Positions 17,984 to 27,513 of a DNA stretch of 64,000 nt are shown here, in pieces. Location of the stretch: the NCBI GenBank assembly GCA_024639905.1, contig JAHEGE010000005.1, positions 62,001 to 126,000 of the forward strand, written 5' to 3'. The stretch comes from Gammaproteobacteria bacterium. GTDB lineage: Bacteria > Pseudomonadota > Gammaproteobacteria > Pseudomonadales > Pseudohongiellaceae. Position 1 is the stretch's first letter, and each line of letters begins with the position of its first letter. A program made the translations under genes and the position numbers. Under the pieces are notes generated by a model. The model saw only the letters and a list, made by a program, of their open reading frames with translations, had not been told where the DNA came from and made no database searches.

Positions 17984-18080
17984 AAAGAATTGGCGCAGAC
18001 CCGCCATTCTTTGAACTATTTGAAAAAAATAGCTAAATCAGGAGCTTAAAACAATCCCGAAAGCTGGCACGGTCCCTGCT
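17984..18080 (+). promoter_or_regulatory. psp control region: upstream repeat, IHF site and sigma-54 promoter
   Basis: A sigma-54 promoter, TGGCACGGTCCCTGCT, is at 18065-18080; its GG and GC pairs have the required spacing. A site matching the IHF consensus WATCAR-N4-TTR at every position (AATCAGGAGCTTA) is at 18036-18048. An inverted repeat, AAAGAAT-t-GGCG then CGCCATTCTTT, is at 17984-18012, about 90 bases before the likely start site, where PspF binds in E. coli. A second repeat, GGTGGT-N7-ACCACC, is at 17965-17983. Confidence 0.8.
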
Positions 18081-18198
18081 TAGTACTAAGCAGACAGCAA
18101 TAAAGGGCACCTCGGCCCGATCCCGCACATGCGAAGGCGAGATCAACCACCGACAGGACGCCCACCCACATCTAGCAGCAGAGACAGAGGACACACCC

Positions 18199-18888
18199 AT
18201 GAGCATATTCACCCGCCTTTCGGACATCGTGAATTCCAATATTAGCGCCTTGCTCGACAAGGCAGAGAACCCCGAGAAGATGATCCGCATGGTGATTCAG
18301 GAAATGGAGGAAACGTTGGTTGAGGTCCGCAGTGGTACCGCCAAGGTCATCGCCGACAAGAAGACGCTAAAGCGCCGCGTCGACACCCTGAGCAAGCAAG
18401 CGGGCGACTGGGAGCAGAAGGCTGAGCTGGCGGTCTCGAAAGGCCGTGAAGATCTTGCCAAGGCAGCGTTAGTCGAACGTTCAAACATCAACGCCAGCAT
18501 CGAAATTACCGAGAAAGATCTCGCGAAACTTGACGAGATCCTCGACAAACTTGGCAGCGAGATCGAGTTGCTCCAGGCCAAACTCAACGATGCCCGCGCG
18601 CGCCAGAAGACCATTCTGTTGCGCACCAAGGCAACCGAGAGCCGCGTCAACGTCAATACCAAACTCAAAAGCCACGCCATCGACAGCGCCCTCGATAAGT
18701 TCGAATACTTCGAACGCAAGATCGACCAGATGGAAGGCCAACTCGAAAGCGGCCACGTCGCGCAGCGCGGCTTAGAGAACGAGTTCGAGGAACTCGAACG
18801 CCAGGAGCAGATCGACGCCGAACTCGCCGAGCTGAAAGCGAAGATGGCGAAGGCGGCCAAGCCTTCCTCCGAAGACGGCGCCGCCTAG
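18199..18888 (+). CDS. pspA: Phage shock protein A (PspA/IM30 family)
   Basis: A 229-residue protein, almost entirely charged coiled coil, with the PspA N-terminus MSIFTRLSDIVNSNISALLDKAENPEKMIRMVIQEMEE shortened here to its key blocks: amphipathic first helix, then NISALLDKAEDPEK-like segment. PspA inhibits PspF when unstressed and oligomerises on damaged membrane as an ESCRT-III-like scaffold. GAGG stands 8 bases before the ATG. Transcription should start near 18091 from the sigma-54 promoter, giving a leader of about 107 bases. Confidence 0.96.
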   Translation: MSIFTRLSDIVNSNISALLDKAENPEKMIRMVIQEMEETLVEVRSGTAKVIADKKTLKRRVDTLSKQAGDWEQKAELAVSKGREDLAKAALVERSNINASIEITEKDLAKLDEILDKLGSEIELLQAKLNDARARQKTILLRTKATESRVNVNTKLKSHAIDSALDKFEYFERKIDQMEGQLESGHVAQRGLENEFEELERQEQIDAELAELKAKMAKAAKPSSEDGAA

Positions 18889-18899
18889 TGGTAGGCGCT

Positions 18900-18921
18900 G
18901 CCGCGGCGATTACGCCGCGGC
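18900..18921. terminator. Hairpin between pspA and pspB
   Basis: A perfect 9-bp GC-only stem, GCCGCGGCG with CGCCGCGGC, and a loop of four bases lies 12 bases after the pspA stop. There is no T run. It probably makes pspA mRNA more abundant or stable than the pspBC part; complete termination is unlikely because pspB and pspC have no other evident promoter. Confidence 0.55.
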
Positions 18922-18977
18922 TAGGCTAAGCCGCCTCGAGACGGTAGACTCGTTTTAATCAATTACAGGCCACAACT

Positions 18978-19211
18978 ATGAACTCTTTAGTTTTTGTTCT
19001 CGCCATCGTCTTCATGGTGCTCTCTTTCGTGACGCTGTGGATCATGCTGGCACGCAAAGACCGCGGCACCGTGTCGGTGCAGGCGGGCAGCCGCTACGAC
19101 CTAGACGAGCTCTCAGGCATGGCACAGTCGCTGACCGAGCGCATCGACATCCTCGAATCGATTCTCGATGCAGAAGTACCAGATTGGAGGGCGAATAATG
19201 AACACGCCTAG
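18978..19211 (+). CDS. pspB: Phage shock protein B
   Basis: A 77-residue protein with one N-terminal membrane helix (about residues 4-26) and a cytoplasmic coiled coil (AQSLTERIDILESILDAEVPDW), the PspB layout. PspB and PspC sense membrane stress and release PspF from PspA. The gene is 89 bases after pspA, past a hairpin, and overlaps pspC by 14 bases. Confidence 0.93.
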   Translation: MNSLVFVLAIVFMVLSFVTLWIMLARKDRGTVSVQAGSRYDLDELSGMAQSLTERIDILESILDAEVPDWRANNEHA

Positions 19212-19923
19212 TGCCAGCAGGGCGCGGGAACGACTCGCGCTCGATCCTGAAAACGCTCGCTGGCTGGGCGTCTGCGCGGGTTTCGCGCGCTGGTTAGACC
19301 TGCCCATAGCGCTGGTGCGGGTCGTGTTTGTGATCTGCGTGATCTCCTGGCCCACGCTGTTGATCGCCTACCTCGTCGCCTATTTCGTGCTCGACCGCGG
19401 CCTCACAAAAGACAATGTGCAGGGCTACTTCCGCGGCGCAGAGACGGCAGAGCATTTCCGCCAGCTAAACTACCGGAAACCGATCTACCGCCGCCCCAGC
19501 CGAGGGCGTATCGCCGGCGTCTGCGCAGGTTTCGCAGACTATCTCGAGATCAAGACCTTCTGGGTGCGGCTCGCCACGGTCGGCTCACTCTTTATTTTCG
19601 GGCCTTTCACTTTCCTCGGCTATGTCATCTGTTGGATAGCGATCGATGTCGATCCTAACGACCCGCCCTGCACGAGTCGCCGCAGCGCGCGCCGAGCCCG
19701 CAGGAACGAGCGTCGCGCCGAGCGCCGAGCGCGCCGCGAAGCGCACGCCCAACCTCATGCAGAATCATCGCAGCAGACGAACTCCTCCGCTCAGAGCGAG
19801 CCCTGCTATAACGAGGCGGAGTGTACGGAAGTCTTTCGCACGCTCGAGCTGCGTCTAAGAGAGATTGAGGCCTATATGACCTCCAAGCGCTTCCGCCTTC
19901 ACTGCGAAATCAATCGTATCTAA
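19198..19923 (+). CDS. pspC: PspC-type stress sensor with two PspC domains
   Basis: A 241-residue protein. The ATG at 19198 has GGAGG 7 bases before it and lies inside the pspB end. Two PspC domains are visible, about residues 17-68 and 102-152; each begins with the same GVCAGFA motif (24-30 and 107-113) and continues into hydrophobic helices. The usual PspC has one. A strongly basic, Arg-rich stretch (about 160-185) and a C-terminal helix (about 208-235) follow. It should work with PspB in the inner membrane. Duplication inside one gene is the likely origin. Confidence 0.9.
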   Translation: MNTPSASRARERLALDPENARWLGVCAGFARWLDLPIALVRVVFVICVISWPTLLIAYLVAYFVLDRGLTKDNVQGYFRGAETAEHFRQLNYRKPIYRRPSRGRIAGVCAGFADYLEIKTFWVRLATVGSLFIFGPFTFLGYVICWIAIDVDPNDPPCTSRRSARRARRNERRAERRARREAHAQPHAESSQQTNSSAQSEPCYNEAECTEVFRTLELRLREIEAYMTSKRFRLHCEINRI

Positions 19924-20025
19924 GGCCCTCGCACGGCATGGCAGGCCGCGCTTTTCTGCTTGCAGGCGAACGGGTACACTCCCTCTAATCGTTCGCCTTC
20001 AATCGCCCACTGCCGACAACCTCCT

Positions 20026-20610
20026 ATGAAGTATTGCCACCACTGCGCCGCCGAACTCATCCATAAAATCCCCGTCGGAGACGACAAGCTGCGCCACTGC
20101 TGCGATGCCTGCGACAGCATTTTCTACCAGAATCCGAACAATGTAGTCGGCACGCTACCCACATTCGAGAACAAGGTGCTGCTCTGCAAGCGCGCCATCG
20201 AGCCTAGGCTCGGGAAATGGACGCTGCCAGCAGGATTTATGGAGAACGGAGAGTCTAGCCTGGAAGGCGCGATGCGTGAGACACGCGAAGAGGCAGGGGC
20301 GAATATCGTGGTGCGCGACGACAGCCTCTATACACTATTTAACCTGCCCAAAATAAACCAAGTGTATTTGTTTTTTCGCGCGGAGCTCAGCGACCTCGAC
20401 TTTGCTGCCGGTGCGGAGTCTTTAGAAGTCGCGCTTTTCGAAGAGCACGAAATTCCGTGGGATGAACTGGCCTTTCCAGTGGTGGTGAGCACGCTCAAAC
20501 ACTATTTCGAAGACCGAAAAAACCAGCGTTATCCTGTACGCATGTTCGATGTGCACTACAGCCCGGAGCGCAAAATTAGCACGACGTTAATCAGCGTGAG
20601 CGGCAACTAG
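20026..20610 (+). CDS. Nudix hydrolase with N-terminal zinc ribbon
   Basis: About 194 residues from ATG 20026. The N-terminus has a zinc ribbon (CHHC...CCDAC), and the Nudix box GFMENGESSLEGAMRETREEAG is complete with its metal-binding glutamates. Zinc-ribbon Nudix enzymes often cleave NADH-like or other nucleotide diphosphates; the substrate is not known here. The longer frame from 19960 adds residues unlike the family. It is convergent with purK and the two stop regions overlap by 4 bases. Confidence 0.88.
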   Translation: MKYCHHCAAELIHKIPVGDDKLRHCCDACDSIFYQNPNNVVGTLPTFENKVLLCKRAIEPRLGKWTLPAGFMENGESSLEGAMRETREEAGANIVVRDDSLYTLFNLPKINQVYLFFRAELSDLDFAAGAESLEVALFEEHEIPWDELAFPVVVSTLKHYFEDRKNQRYPVRMFDVHYSPERKISTTLISVSGN

Positions 20611-21728
20611 CTGTAAATTTCGGCAAGCGTCGTCTCAAGCTGAGTCTGCAGCACTCCGGCATCGTCATGAACGAGATTGATGTGACCTACTTTGCGATTC
20701 GGCCGCACTGATTTGTTATAGGTATGGAAAAACGCATTCGGCGCCAGCGCGCGCTGCGCATCCATTTCCACGCCCAGTAAATTCACCATGCCGGCGAAAC
20801 CGTGTACCGCGGTGCTGCCTAGCGGCAAACCGGTGATTGCACGCAAGTGGTTTTCGAATTGACTGGTCGCAGCGCCCTGCTGAGTCCAGTGGCCGCTATT
20901 ATGGACCCGAGGCGCGAGCTCATTCACAAGCAGCTGGCCGTCGACCACAAAACACTCGATGGCGAGGACCCCAACGTAGTCCATATTGCCTAATACCTGC
21001 GACTTTAACTCGTCGATCTGGGCCGAGAGTGCCGCATCGATATGCTGCGCCGGCGCGAACGACGACCGCAAGATGCCACCCTCATGCGCATTCTGTGTCG
21101 CAGGATACGCCGCGGTCCTGCCGTCTGCTGTCCGCACGAGTAGTAACGAGAGTTCGCGGCTGAATTTGACGCGCTTTTCCACTACCGACTCGGCGATCGA
21201 GTCGCGCCCAGCAATAAAGGCGTCGAGATCCGCTGGCGCATTAAGCTTCCATTGATTAAGTCCGTCGTAGCCATCTTCACAGGTCTTTACGATAACCGGA
21301 AAGTCGAGCTCGGCTACGGCGGCTTGTAATTCGGCGAGCGTGGTCACGACGATTTTCGGCGCCATGGCCGCACCTATACCCTCGATGAATGCTTTCTCAC
21401 AGCCGCGATTCTGACAGATACGCACAGCTTTCGGATCGGGATACACATTGCAATGCGCCTTCAATGCCTCAAGCAGGGGCACGGGTACGCTTTCTTTTTC
21501 GACTGTAATGACATCAGGTCGAGACAGGCTTTCGTAGACACGTGCGGCCAGCGCGGGCAAGTCTAGGCTCTCTGCATCGCTCGGGTAATCCACGAGATCA
21601 CCGAGGCCGCGCACACAATCACCGGTATCACCCGGATCGGCAAGAAAAGAGAATTGCAGGCCCATCGGCCATCCGGCCAGAGCCATCATTCGTGCAAGCT
21701 GACCGCAACCGAGGATTCCAATGCGCAT
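20607..21728 (-). CDS. purK: N5-carboxyaminoimidazole ribonucleotide synthase PurK
   Basis: A 373-residue ATP-grasp enzyme that makes N5-CAIR from AIR, bicarbonate and ATP in purine synthesis. It begins MRIGILGCGQLARMMALAG, contains the ATP-grasp blocks FPVIVKTCEDGYDG and VEKRVKFSRELSLL, and has the active-site NELAPRVHNSGHWT near residue 265. It starts 2 bases after purE, so the pair forms one unit. Confidence 0.97.
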   Translation of the reverse strand: MRIGILGCGQLARMMALAGWPMGLQFSFLADPGDTGDCVRGLGDLVDYPSDAESLDLPALAARVYESLSRPDVITVEKESVPVPLLEALKAHCNVYPDPKAVRICQNRGCEKAFIEGIGAAMAPKIVVTTLAELQAAVAELDFPVIVKTCEDGYDGLNQWKLNAPADLDAFIAGRDSIAESVVEKRVKFSRELSLLLVRTADGRTAAYPATQNAHEGGILRSSFAPAQHIDAALSAQIDELKSQVLGNMDYVGVLAIECFVVDGQLLVNELAPRVHNSGHWTQQGAATSQFENHLRAITGLPLGSTAVHGFAGMVNLLGVEMDAQRALAPNAFFHTYNKSVRPNRKVGHINLVHDDAGVLQTQLETTLAEIYS

Positions 21729-21730
21729 GG

Positions 21731-22222
21731 CTAAACGTCCGTAGGAATACTGTCAGTTTGGGCTTGGCGCCAAGTGATGAGCCGTTGACTCAAAGCGGGG
21801 TCCGAAAGCGCCAGCATCTGCGCGGCCATAAGGCCCGCGTTATACGCACCCGCCTCGCCAATAGCCTGGCAGGCAACTGCAACGCCCTTTGGCATCTGCA
21901 CCATCGACAGCAGGCTATCTAAGCCTTTGAGCTGCTTACTCGACACCGGCACAGCGATGACAGGCAGGTGGGTCATCGCAGCCGCCATGCCTGCGAGGTG
22001 CGCAGCGCCCCCCGCTCCGGCGATGATGACGTCGATGCCGCGCTCGTGCGCGGTGGAGGCGAATTCGAAAAGGCGCGCCGGTGTGCGGTGCGCAGAGACG
22101 ATTTTTAGCTCAAATTCGACGCCCAACTCGGTGAGAGGCGTTGCCGCATTTTCCATCGTCGCGAGATCCGATTTCGATCCCATGATGATCGCCACACGCA
22201 CGCCTGTCTTTGACTCCTGCAT
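21731..22222 (-). CDS. purE: N5-carboxyaminoimidazole ribonucleotide mutase PurE
   Basis: A 163-residue class I PurE that converts N5-CAIR to CAIR, with the motifs [18 protein letters not shown] and [14 protein letters not shown]. The catalytic His is in SAHRTP. It is followed by purK after 2 bases. The 127-base leader upstream holds a hairpin-forming repeat, TCGGGCT-g-AGCCCGA at 22244-22258, of unknown meaning. Confidence 0.97.
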   Translation of the reverse strand: MQESKTGVRVAIIMGSKSDLATMENAATPLTELGVEFELKIVSAHRTPARLFEFASTAHERGIDVIIAGAGGAAHLAGMAAAMTHLPVIAVPVSSKQLKGLDSLLSMVQMPKGVAVACQAIGEAGAYNAGLMAAQMLALSDPALSQRLITWRQAQTDSIPTDV

Positions 22223-22334
22223 TGGCCACTCCTGCCGTTGCTGTCGGGCTGAGCCCGAGAAAAAACGCCGTATTATAGAGGGTTTTCGCGAACACCCAAG
22301 CTAAATTTACGGCAAGTCTCTGATAAATAAAGGG

Positions 22335-22349
22335 TCGCTCGTTTAGCGA
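22335..22349 (-). terminator. Weak terminator candidate after purL
   Basis: TCGCT and AGCGA pair across a 5-base loop directly after the purL stop, and the reverse strand continues CCCTTTATTT. The stem is short, so this is only a candidate. Confidence 0.35.
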
Positions 22350-25300
22350 CTAGCCTAACCAGCGCCGCGCATTACGAAACAGACGCAGACTTGGCGCATC
22401 CTCGCGCCAGTCATCGGGATGCCAAGAGTTCTGGCTAGCACGGAACACGCGCTCGGGATGCGGCATCATCAAGGTCACTCGCCCGTCGCCGCTGCTGAGC
22501 CCCGCGATCGCGTCGGTCGCCCCATTCGGATTCGCCGGATAACGCTGGGTAGCCTCGCCCGCACTGTCGACATAGCGCATAGCAACCGCGCCACTCGCGA
22601 CGAAGGCACGCGCCGCCTCTTCTGAGGCGAAACTCGCCCGGCCCTCACCGTGTGCCACGGCAATAGCGAAGCGCGAGCCCTGCATATCGTGCATGAAAGC
22701 CGAATTGGATTCTTCTATACGCACCTGTGTCAGGCGGCCCTCAAACTGCTCGGAACGATTGCGCTGAAAGCTTGGCCAATGCTCAGCACCGGGAATCAAT
22801 GGCGCGAGGTGGGAGAACATCTGACAGCCGTTACACACGCCAAGGCTCAGCGTCGCCGGATTGGCGAAGAACGCCTCGAACTGAGCGCGCAGTTCCTCAT
22901 TGAATAAGATCGTCTTAGCCCAGCCGCCGCCCGCGCCGAGCACGTCGCCGTATGAGAAGCCGCCACATGCGACGAGGGTGGAGAACTGCTCGAGGCTGCG
23001 ACGACCGCTAAGCAGGTCGGTCATGTGCACGTCAATTGCCTCGAATCCCGCGCGATCGAACGCCGCCGCCATTTCGACCTGCCCGTTGACGCCTTGCTCA
23101 CGCAGCACTGCTACTTTGGGTCTCACACCCGTCGCAATAAACGGTGCAGCGATATCCTCATTAACATCGAAGCTAAGCGCCGCGTGCAGCCCACTGTGGC
23201 TAGCATCATCGATCAGGTCGAATTCTTCCTGCGCGCAGTCCGCGTTATCCCGCAGCTTCTGGAGCTGGAAGCTGGTCTGGGACCAGGTACGCTGCAGCGT
23301 TGAACGCTGAGCTGAGAAACAGTCTTTGCCCCGAACGCGAATCTTAATTTCATCGCTGCTATTGAGGGTCGCTATCGTATGGACGCAGTCGCCTAATCCG
23401 ACTTCGCCGGCAAGCGCGCTAAGCCTCGCTGCAGCCTGATCACTAACCTGCAAGACAACACCCAGCTCTTCGTTAAACAAGGCGCCGAGCACTTCTGCAT
23501 CAGAATCCAATTCACCGAGATCAAGCGTCACGCCGCAGTGACCGGCGAAAGCCATTTCGGCAACCGCAGCAAAAGCACCACCATCGGAGCGGTCATGATA
23601 GGCCATTAGCAGGCCTTCTTTACGAGCGGCTTTGAGCAATGTAAATAGCGCCACTAGGTCAGACGCCGCATCAAGATCAGGCGCGGTGCCTGCCATGCGC
23701 CGATACACTTGACCCAGTGCGGAACCCCCAAGGCGGTTTTTGCCACGCCCTAGATCGACCAACACGATCTGTGTTGGGCCGCGATCGTTACGCAGCTGCG
23801 GTGTCAGCGTGCCGCGAATATCGCTTAGTGGAGCGAAAGCGGAAATCACCAGCGACAATGGGGCCGTGTTGCTGCGGCTTTGCCCGTCTTGCTCCCACAC
23901 TGTGCGCATGGACATCGAATCTTTACCAACGGGTATACAAATACCCAGTTGAGGACACAGTTCCATCGCGATCGCCTCGACCGTCTTATAGAGCTTGTCG
24001 TCTTCTGCCTCGTAACCCGCCGCGACCATCCAGTTTGCCGACAGCTTAATATCACCCAAAGCGTCCACGTCTGCGCTGAGCAGATTGGTAAGCGCCTCGC
24101 CTATCGCCATGCGTCCGGAAGCTGGGGCATCGAACAGTGCCAGCGGGGTGCGCTCGCCCATCGCCATCGCCTCGCCGGTATAGGCGTTAAACGAATTGGT
24201 GGTTACCGCTGCGTCAGCCACCGGCACCTGCCAGGGCCCGACCATCTGATCGCGATGCACCAGACCGGTAATCGTGCGATCGCCGATGGTGATCAGGAAA
24301 CTCTTGCTCGCGACACTCGGCAGGCTTAGTACCCGCTGAATCGCCTCACCTAAATCGATATCACTGGTGTCAAAATCGCCGCGGCGCAGCGTACTCAGCC
24401 CGCTTTTACGGTGCATCTTTGGCGGCTTGCCAAACAAGACTTCCATCGGCAAATCGATAGGCTTGTTAGCAAAATGGGCATCGGCCAATTCAATGTGCTT
24501 TTCCTGCGTCGCCTCACCCACAACCGCATAGGGGCAACGCTCACGCACACACAGCGCATCGAACAGCGCAAGGTTCTCGGGGCGCACTGCGAGCACATAG
24601 CGCTCTTGAGATTCGTTACACCAAATTTCCAGCGGCGACATCTGTGACTCGGAGCTTGGTATAGAGCGCAGGTCGAAGCGTCCGCCGGTGCCGCCGTCTT
24701 TGACCAGCTCGGGCAGTGCATTCGAGAGGCCACCAGCGCCCACGTCGTGGATGAAGGCGATGGGGTTCGCGTCACCAAGCTGCCAGCAGCGGTCGATGAC
24801 TTCCTGACAGCGACGCTCCATCTCGGGGTTCTCGCGCTGCACCGAGGCGAAGTCCAGCTCTTCGCTGCCCGCCCCCGCCGCCATAGACGAAGCCGCGCCG
24901 CCACCCAGGCCAATAAGCATCGCAGGCCCGCCAAGCACGATGAGCTTGGCGCCGGGTTCGATAGGCGTCTTTATCACATGGTCTTCACGAATATTACCGA
25001 GACCGCCGGCGATCATGATCGGTTTGTGATAGCCACGCACCTCGACCTCGCCTGCGTCGTTAACCCATTCTTCTTCGAAGCTACGGAAATAGCCGCATAA
25101 ATTGGGACGGCCGAATTCGTTATTGAACGATGCACCACCAATCGGACCGGCGAGCATAATGTCAAGTGCGGAGGCGATATGCGCAGGCTTGCCAAAATCG
25201 ACTTCCCAGGGCTGCATTAACGCGGGAATTTTAAGGTTAGAGACAGAGAATCCGGTGAGTCCCGCCTTCGGTTTGGAACCCGTGCCTGTCGCACCCTCGT

Positions 25301-26258
25301 CGCGGATCTCGCCACCCGAGCCGGTAGACGCTCCGGGGAATGGCGCGATGGCTGTGGGGTGATTGTGAGTCTCCACCTTCATCAGAATATGTACAGGCTC
25401 ATGGTGAAAGCCGTAGGTGCAGTTCGCCGCGTCTGGGAAGAAGCGCTCTGCGCTGTGCCCGGCCATAACTGCGGCGTTGTCGGAATACGCCGACAGCACG
25501 CCGTCCGGCGACTGGGCATAGGTGTTACGAATCATGCCAAACAACGAATGCGGCATGGGCTCGCCACCGATCTCCCAGCTGGCATTAAAAATTTTGTGTC
25601 GGCAGTGTTCGGAGTTGGCCTGTGCAAACATCATCAGCTCGATGTCGTTGGGATTGCGTCTGAGGCCTTCGAATTGTGAAACGAGATAATCGATCTCGTC
25701 GTCGGCTAACGCGAGGCCGAGGCTGTTGTTTGCCTCTTCTAATGCACCGCGCCCCGCACCGAGCAGATCGATGCTGCGCAGCGGCTGCGGCTCGGCGTGC
25801 TTAAACAGCGCTTGCGCCTGCTGCACCTCACCGAACACCACTTGGGTCATGCGGTCGTGTAACAGCGCATCGACGCCTTTAAGCAGTTCGGCCGCAAGCG
25901 ATGCCTGGGGCTCTTCTAAGGCTAGCGAGTACAAGATGCCACGCTCTACCCGCACGACATTGTTCAGGCCGCAATTGTGCACGATATCGGTGGCCTTGCT
26001 CGACCACGGCGAAATCGTACCGGGACGTGGCACGACGAGGCGATTGAGGCTTGGCTGCGGCGCAGGCGCTGCCGGCTCGCCGTAGTGCAGGAGCGATTCC
26101 AGCGTCTGAGCCTCCAATTCGGAGAGCGCCGCAGCTTCGATGCAGTGCACGAAGCGCGCGTGGACGGCGACGATCTGGGGCGCGAGGGTCTGGAGGGAAG
26201 TGAGAAGGCTTGAGGTCTTGAAATCCGAGAGAGCTGCCGCTCCGAACATCACCTGCAT
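22350..26258 (-). CDS. purL: Phosphoribosylformylglycinamidine synthase PurL (large, fused form)
   Basis: A 1302-residue enzyme that converts FGAR to FGAM using ATP and glutamine, the fourth step of purine synthesis. As in other Gram-negative bacteria it fuses the synthetase (about 1-1010) with a C-terminal class I glutamine amidotransferase; the nucleophile is in [14 protein letters not shown] and the catalytic His in MPHPERVFR. Mid-protein stretches such as [20 protein letters not shown] and [16 protein letters not shown] match. The start is ATG 26258. It lies upstream of purE-purK, separated by 127 bases. Confidence 0.98.
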   Translation of the reverse strand: MQVMFGAAALSDFKTSSLLTSLQTLAPQIVAVHARFVHCIEAAALSELEAQTLESLLHYGEPAAPAPQPSLNRLVVPRPGTISPWSSKATDIVHNCGLNNVVRVERGILYSLALEEPQASLAAELLKGVDALLHDRMTQVVFGEVQQAQALFKHAEPQPLRSIDLLGAGRGALEEANNSLGLALADDEIDYLVSQFEGLRRNPNDIELMMFAQANSEHCRHKIFNASWEIGGEPMPHSLFGMIRNTYAQSPDGVLSAYSDNAAVMAGHSAERFFPDAANCTYGFHHEPVHILMKVETHNHPTAIAPFPGASTGSGGEIRDEGATGTGSKPKAGLTGFSVSNLKIPALMQPWEVDFGKPAHIASALDIMLAGPIGGASFNNEFGRPNLCGYFRSFEEEWVNDAGEVEVRGYHKPIMIAGGLGNIREDHVIKTPIEPGAKLIVLGGPAMLIGLGGGAASSMAAGAGSEELDFASVQRENPEMERRCQEVIDRCWQLGDANPIAFIHDVGAGGLSNALPELVKDGGTGGRFDLRSIPSSESQMSPLEIWCNESQERYVLAVRPENLALFDALCVRERCPYAVVGEATQEKHIELADAHFANKPIDLPMEVLFGKPPKMHRKSGLSTLRRGDFDTSDIDLGEAIQRVLSLPSVASKSFLITIGDRTITGLVHRDQMVGPWQVPVADAAVTTNSFNAYTGEAMAMGERTPLALFDAPASGRMAIGEALTNLLSADVDALGDIKLSANWMVAAGYEAEDDKLYKTVEAIAMELCPQLGICIPVGKDSMSMRTVWEQDGQSRSNTAPLSLVISAFAPLSDIRGTLTPQLRNDRGPTQIVLVDLGRGKNRLGGSALGQVYRRMAGTAPDLDAASDLVALFTLLKAARKEGLLMAYHDRSDGGAFAAVAEMAFAGHCGVTLDLGELDSDAEVLGALFNEELGVVLQVSDQAAARLSALAGEVGLGDCVHTIATLNSSDEIKIRVRGKDCFSAQRSTLQRTWSQTSFQLQKLRDNADCAQEEFDLIDDASHSGLHAALSFDVNEDIAAPFIATGVRPKVAVLREQGVNGQVEMAAAFDRAGFEAIDVHMTDLLSGRRSLEQFSTLVACGGFSYGDVLGAGGGWAKTILFNEELRAQFEAFFANPATLSLGVCNGCQMFSHLAPLIPGAEHWPSFQRNRSEQFEGRLTQVRIEESNSAFMHDMQGSRFAIAVAHGEGRASFASEEAARAFVASGAVAMRYVDSAGEATQRYPANPNGATDAIAGLSSGDGRVTLMMPHPERVFRASQNSWHPDDWREDAPSLRLFRNARRWLG

Positions 26259-26287
26259 CGTCGGTATCCTTAGTTGCGCTCTTGGGC

Positions 26288-26311
26288 GGCGTTTTCATGC
26301 AAACAAACGCC
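26288..26311. promoter_or_regulatory. Inverted repeat upstream of purL
   Basis: GGCGTTT and AAACGCC stand 10 bases apart, 30 bases before the purL ATG. The GCGTTTGTTTGC part looks somewhat like half of a PurR box, but the full PurR palindrome is not present. A purine-linked operator is possible and unproven. Confidence 0.35.
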
Positions 26312-26382
26312 AGCTGACCGCTTTTGAGAAGGGGCGCATTATAGCCGAAGTTTAGTCAGAATGCGCCCGCGCAGGACGCAGG

Positions 26383-27033
26383 CTAGTTGATAGAGACCTT
26401 GGTCCGCACGCGCACGCGTTCGGGGGTGACGACAGTGTTCCCTTTATCGTCCTCCACCCAGAAGTCGACGCTCGCGAGGGTCGTTATGTCCTGGCGCCGG
26501 CCTTCGAAAAGCGGTTCCGCGCGCACCGTGTAGGTCTCACCGGCACGGGCGTTGAAACGCAAGACGCGGTTTACGCTGCCCTGTATCGCGGCGTAATCGA
26601 TTAGCGCGGGGCCCAAGCCTCTTTGAGTGCCATGATCCCACGAGTAATAGACTTCGATTTCGCGGTATCCCGCCGCAACTTCTACTGCCGCAATCCGCTC
26701 ACCGGTATCGAGTTGTATATCGTCCACGCGCAGAAAGCGCACGACATCAACATAGCGGTTCATCAGATCATTGCGGACGCTCTGCCCGCCGCGGATTAGC
26801 GACAGCTGCAGGGTGGCGCCAACGTCATCGAGATAGGCTTTAAAGACACTCGGCGTCGAGGTGCAGCCAACCAACATCGCGAGCGCACAGGCTATAAGGC
26901 ACGCGCGCAGCGGTGCCGATTTTACGCGCTTGCGCGCAAGGGCCAAGCAGGCCGAGTTGCTAGAGAATGAGCGGTTAATTGGTTGTCCCTCGGAATACAA
27001 ACCTGCGACGGACAGTATAGCGCTGTGCCGCAC
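26383..27033 (-). CDS. Putative exported lipoprotein of unknown function
   Basis: The open frame gives up to 216 residues. A hydrophobic helix followed by L-V-G-C-T-S is a lipobox, so a mature lipoprotein of about 160 residues is likely. No known domain was recognised; the rest predicts beta-rich structure with conserved-looking VYYSWDHGTQRGLGPALIDYA-like text in the middle. The GTG at 27033 gives an unusually long leader before the lipobox, and a TATACT lies inside that leader, so the true start is probably further in, perhaps a TTG at 26946. It is encoded between tadA and purL. Confidence 0.55.
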   Translation of the reverse strand: MRHSAILSVAGLYSEGQPINRSFSSNSACLALARKRVKSAPLRACLIACALAMLVGCTSTPSVFKAYLDDVGATLQLSLIRGGQSVRNDLMNRYVDVVRFLRVDDIQLDTGERIAAVEVAAGYREIEVYYSWDHGTQRGLGPALIDYAAIQGSVNRVLRFNARAGETYTVRAEPLFEGRRQDITTLASVDFWVEDDKGNTVVTPERVRVRTKVSIN

Positions 27034-27057
27034 AACGCAAGTCCCTGCAAACTCGCG

Positions 27058-27513
27058 CTACGCCTGCCCGCGCTTCGCGCGGAAGAAACCGCTCACCAGT
27101 TCTGCGCACTCGTCTGCCAGCACCCCCTCGCACACTTCGAGGCGGTGGTTATAGAACCCCTGATCAGCGAGCTGCAGCTGACTACACACCACACCTGCGC
27201 GGGGTTCGCGCGCGCCAAACACCAGCCTGCCCACGCGCGCGTGAATTAGCGCGCCGAAACACATGGTGCAGGGCTCAATCGTGACATACAACGTGGTATT
27301 CGGGAGACGATAATTCTGCGCCTGCGCCGCTGCCAGCCTTAATACTGCGACTTCCGCGTGGGCACTGGGATCGTTCCGGCTAATAGGGGCGTTAAAGGCT
27401 TCAGCGAGGCATTCATCGTCAGCAACGAGCACCGCGCCCACGGGCACCTCACCACAGGCTTCGGCCTGCCGCGCCTGCGCCAAGGCGCGTCGCATCCAAT
27501 ACTCGTCAGTCAT
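27058..27513 (-). CDS. tadA: tRNA-specific adenosine deaminase TadA
   Basis: A 151-residue deaminase that makes inosine at position 34 of tRNA-Arg(ACG), an essential modification. The zinc site is complete: H52-A-E54 and P-C82-x-x-C85. I chose ATG 27513, which gives MTDEYWMRRAL, the usual TadA start; it overlaps the end of the upstream membrane-protein gene by 8 bases. Longer frames upstream only add sequence that belongs to that gene in another frame. Confidence 0.95.
   Translation of the reverse strand: MTDEYWMRRALAQARQAEACGEVPVGAVLVADDECLAEAFNAPISRNDPSAHAEVAVLRLAAAQAQNYRLPNTTLYVTIEPCTMCFGALIHARVGRLVFGAREPRAGVVCSQLQLADQGFYNHRLEVCEGVLADECAELVSGFFRAKRGQA

Noticed and set aside
18297..18860. 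A 187-codon reverse frame opposite pspA
   Set aside because: Low-complexity Ser/Leu-rich translation that mirrors the coiled-coil codons of PspA; not a gene.
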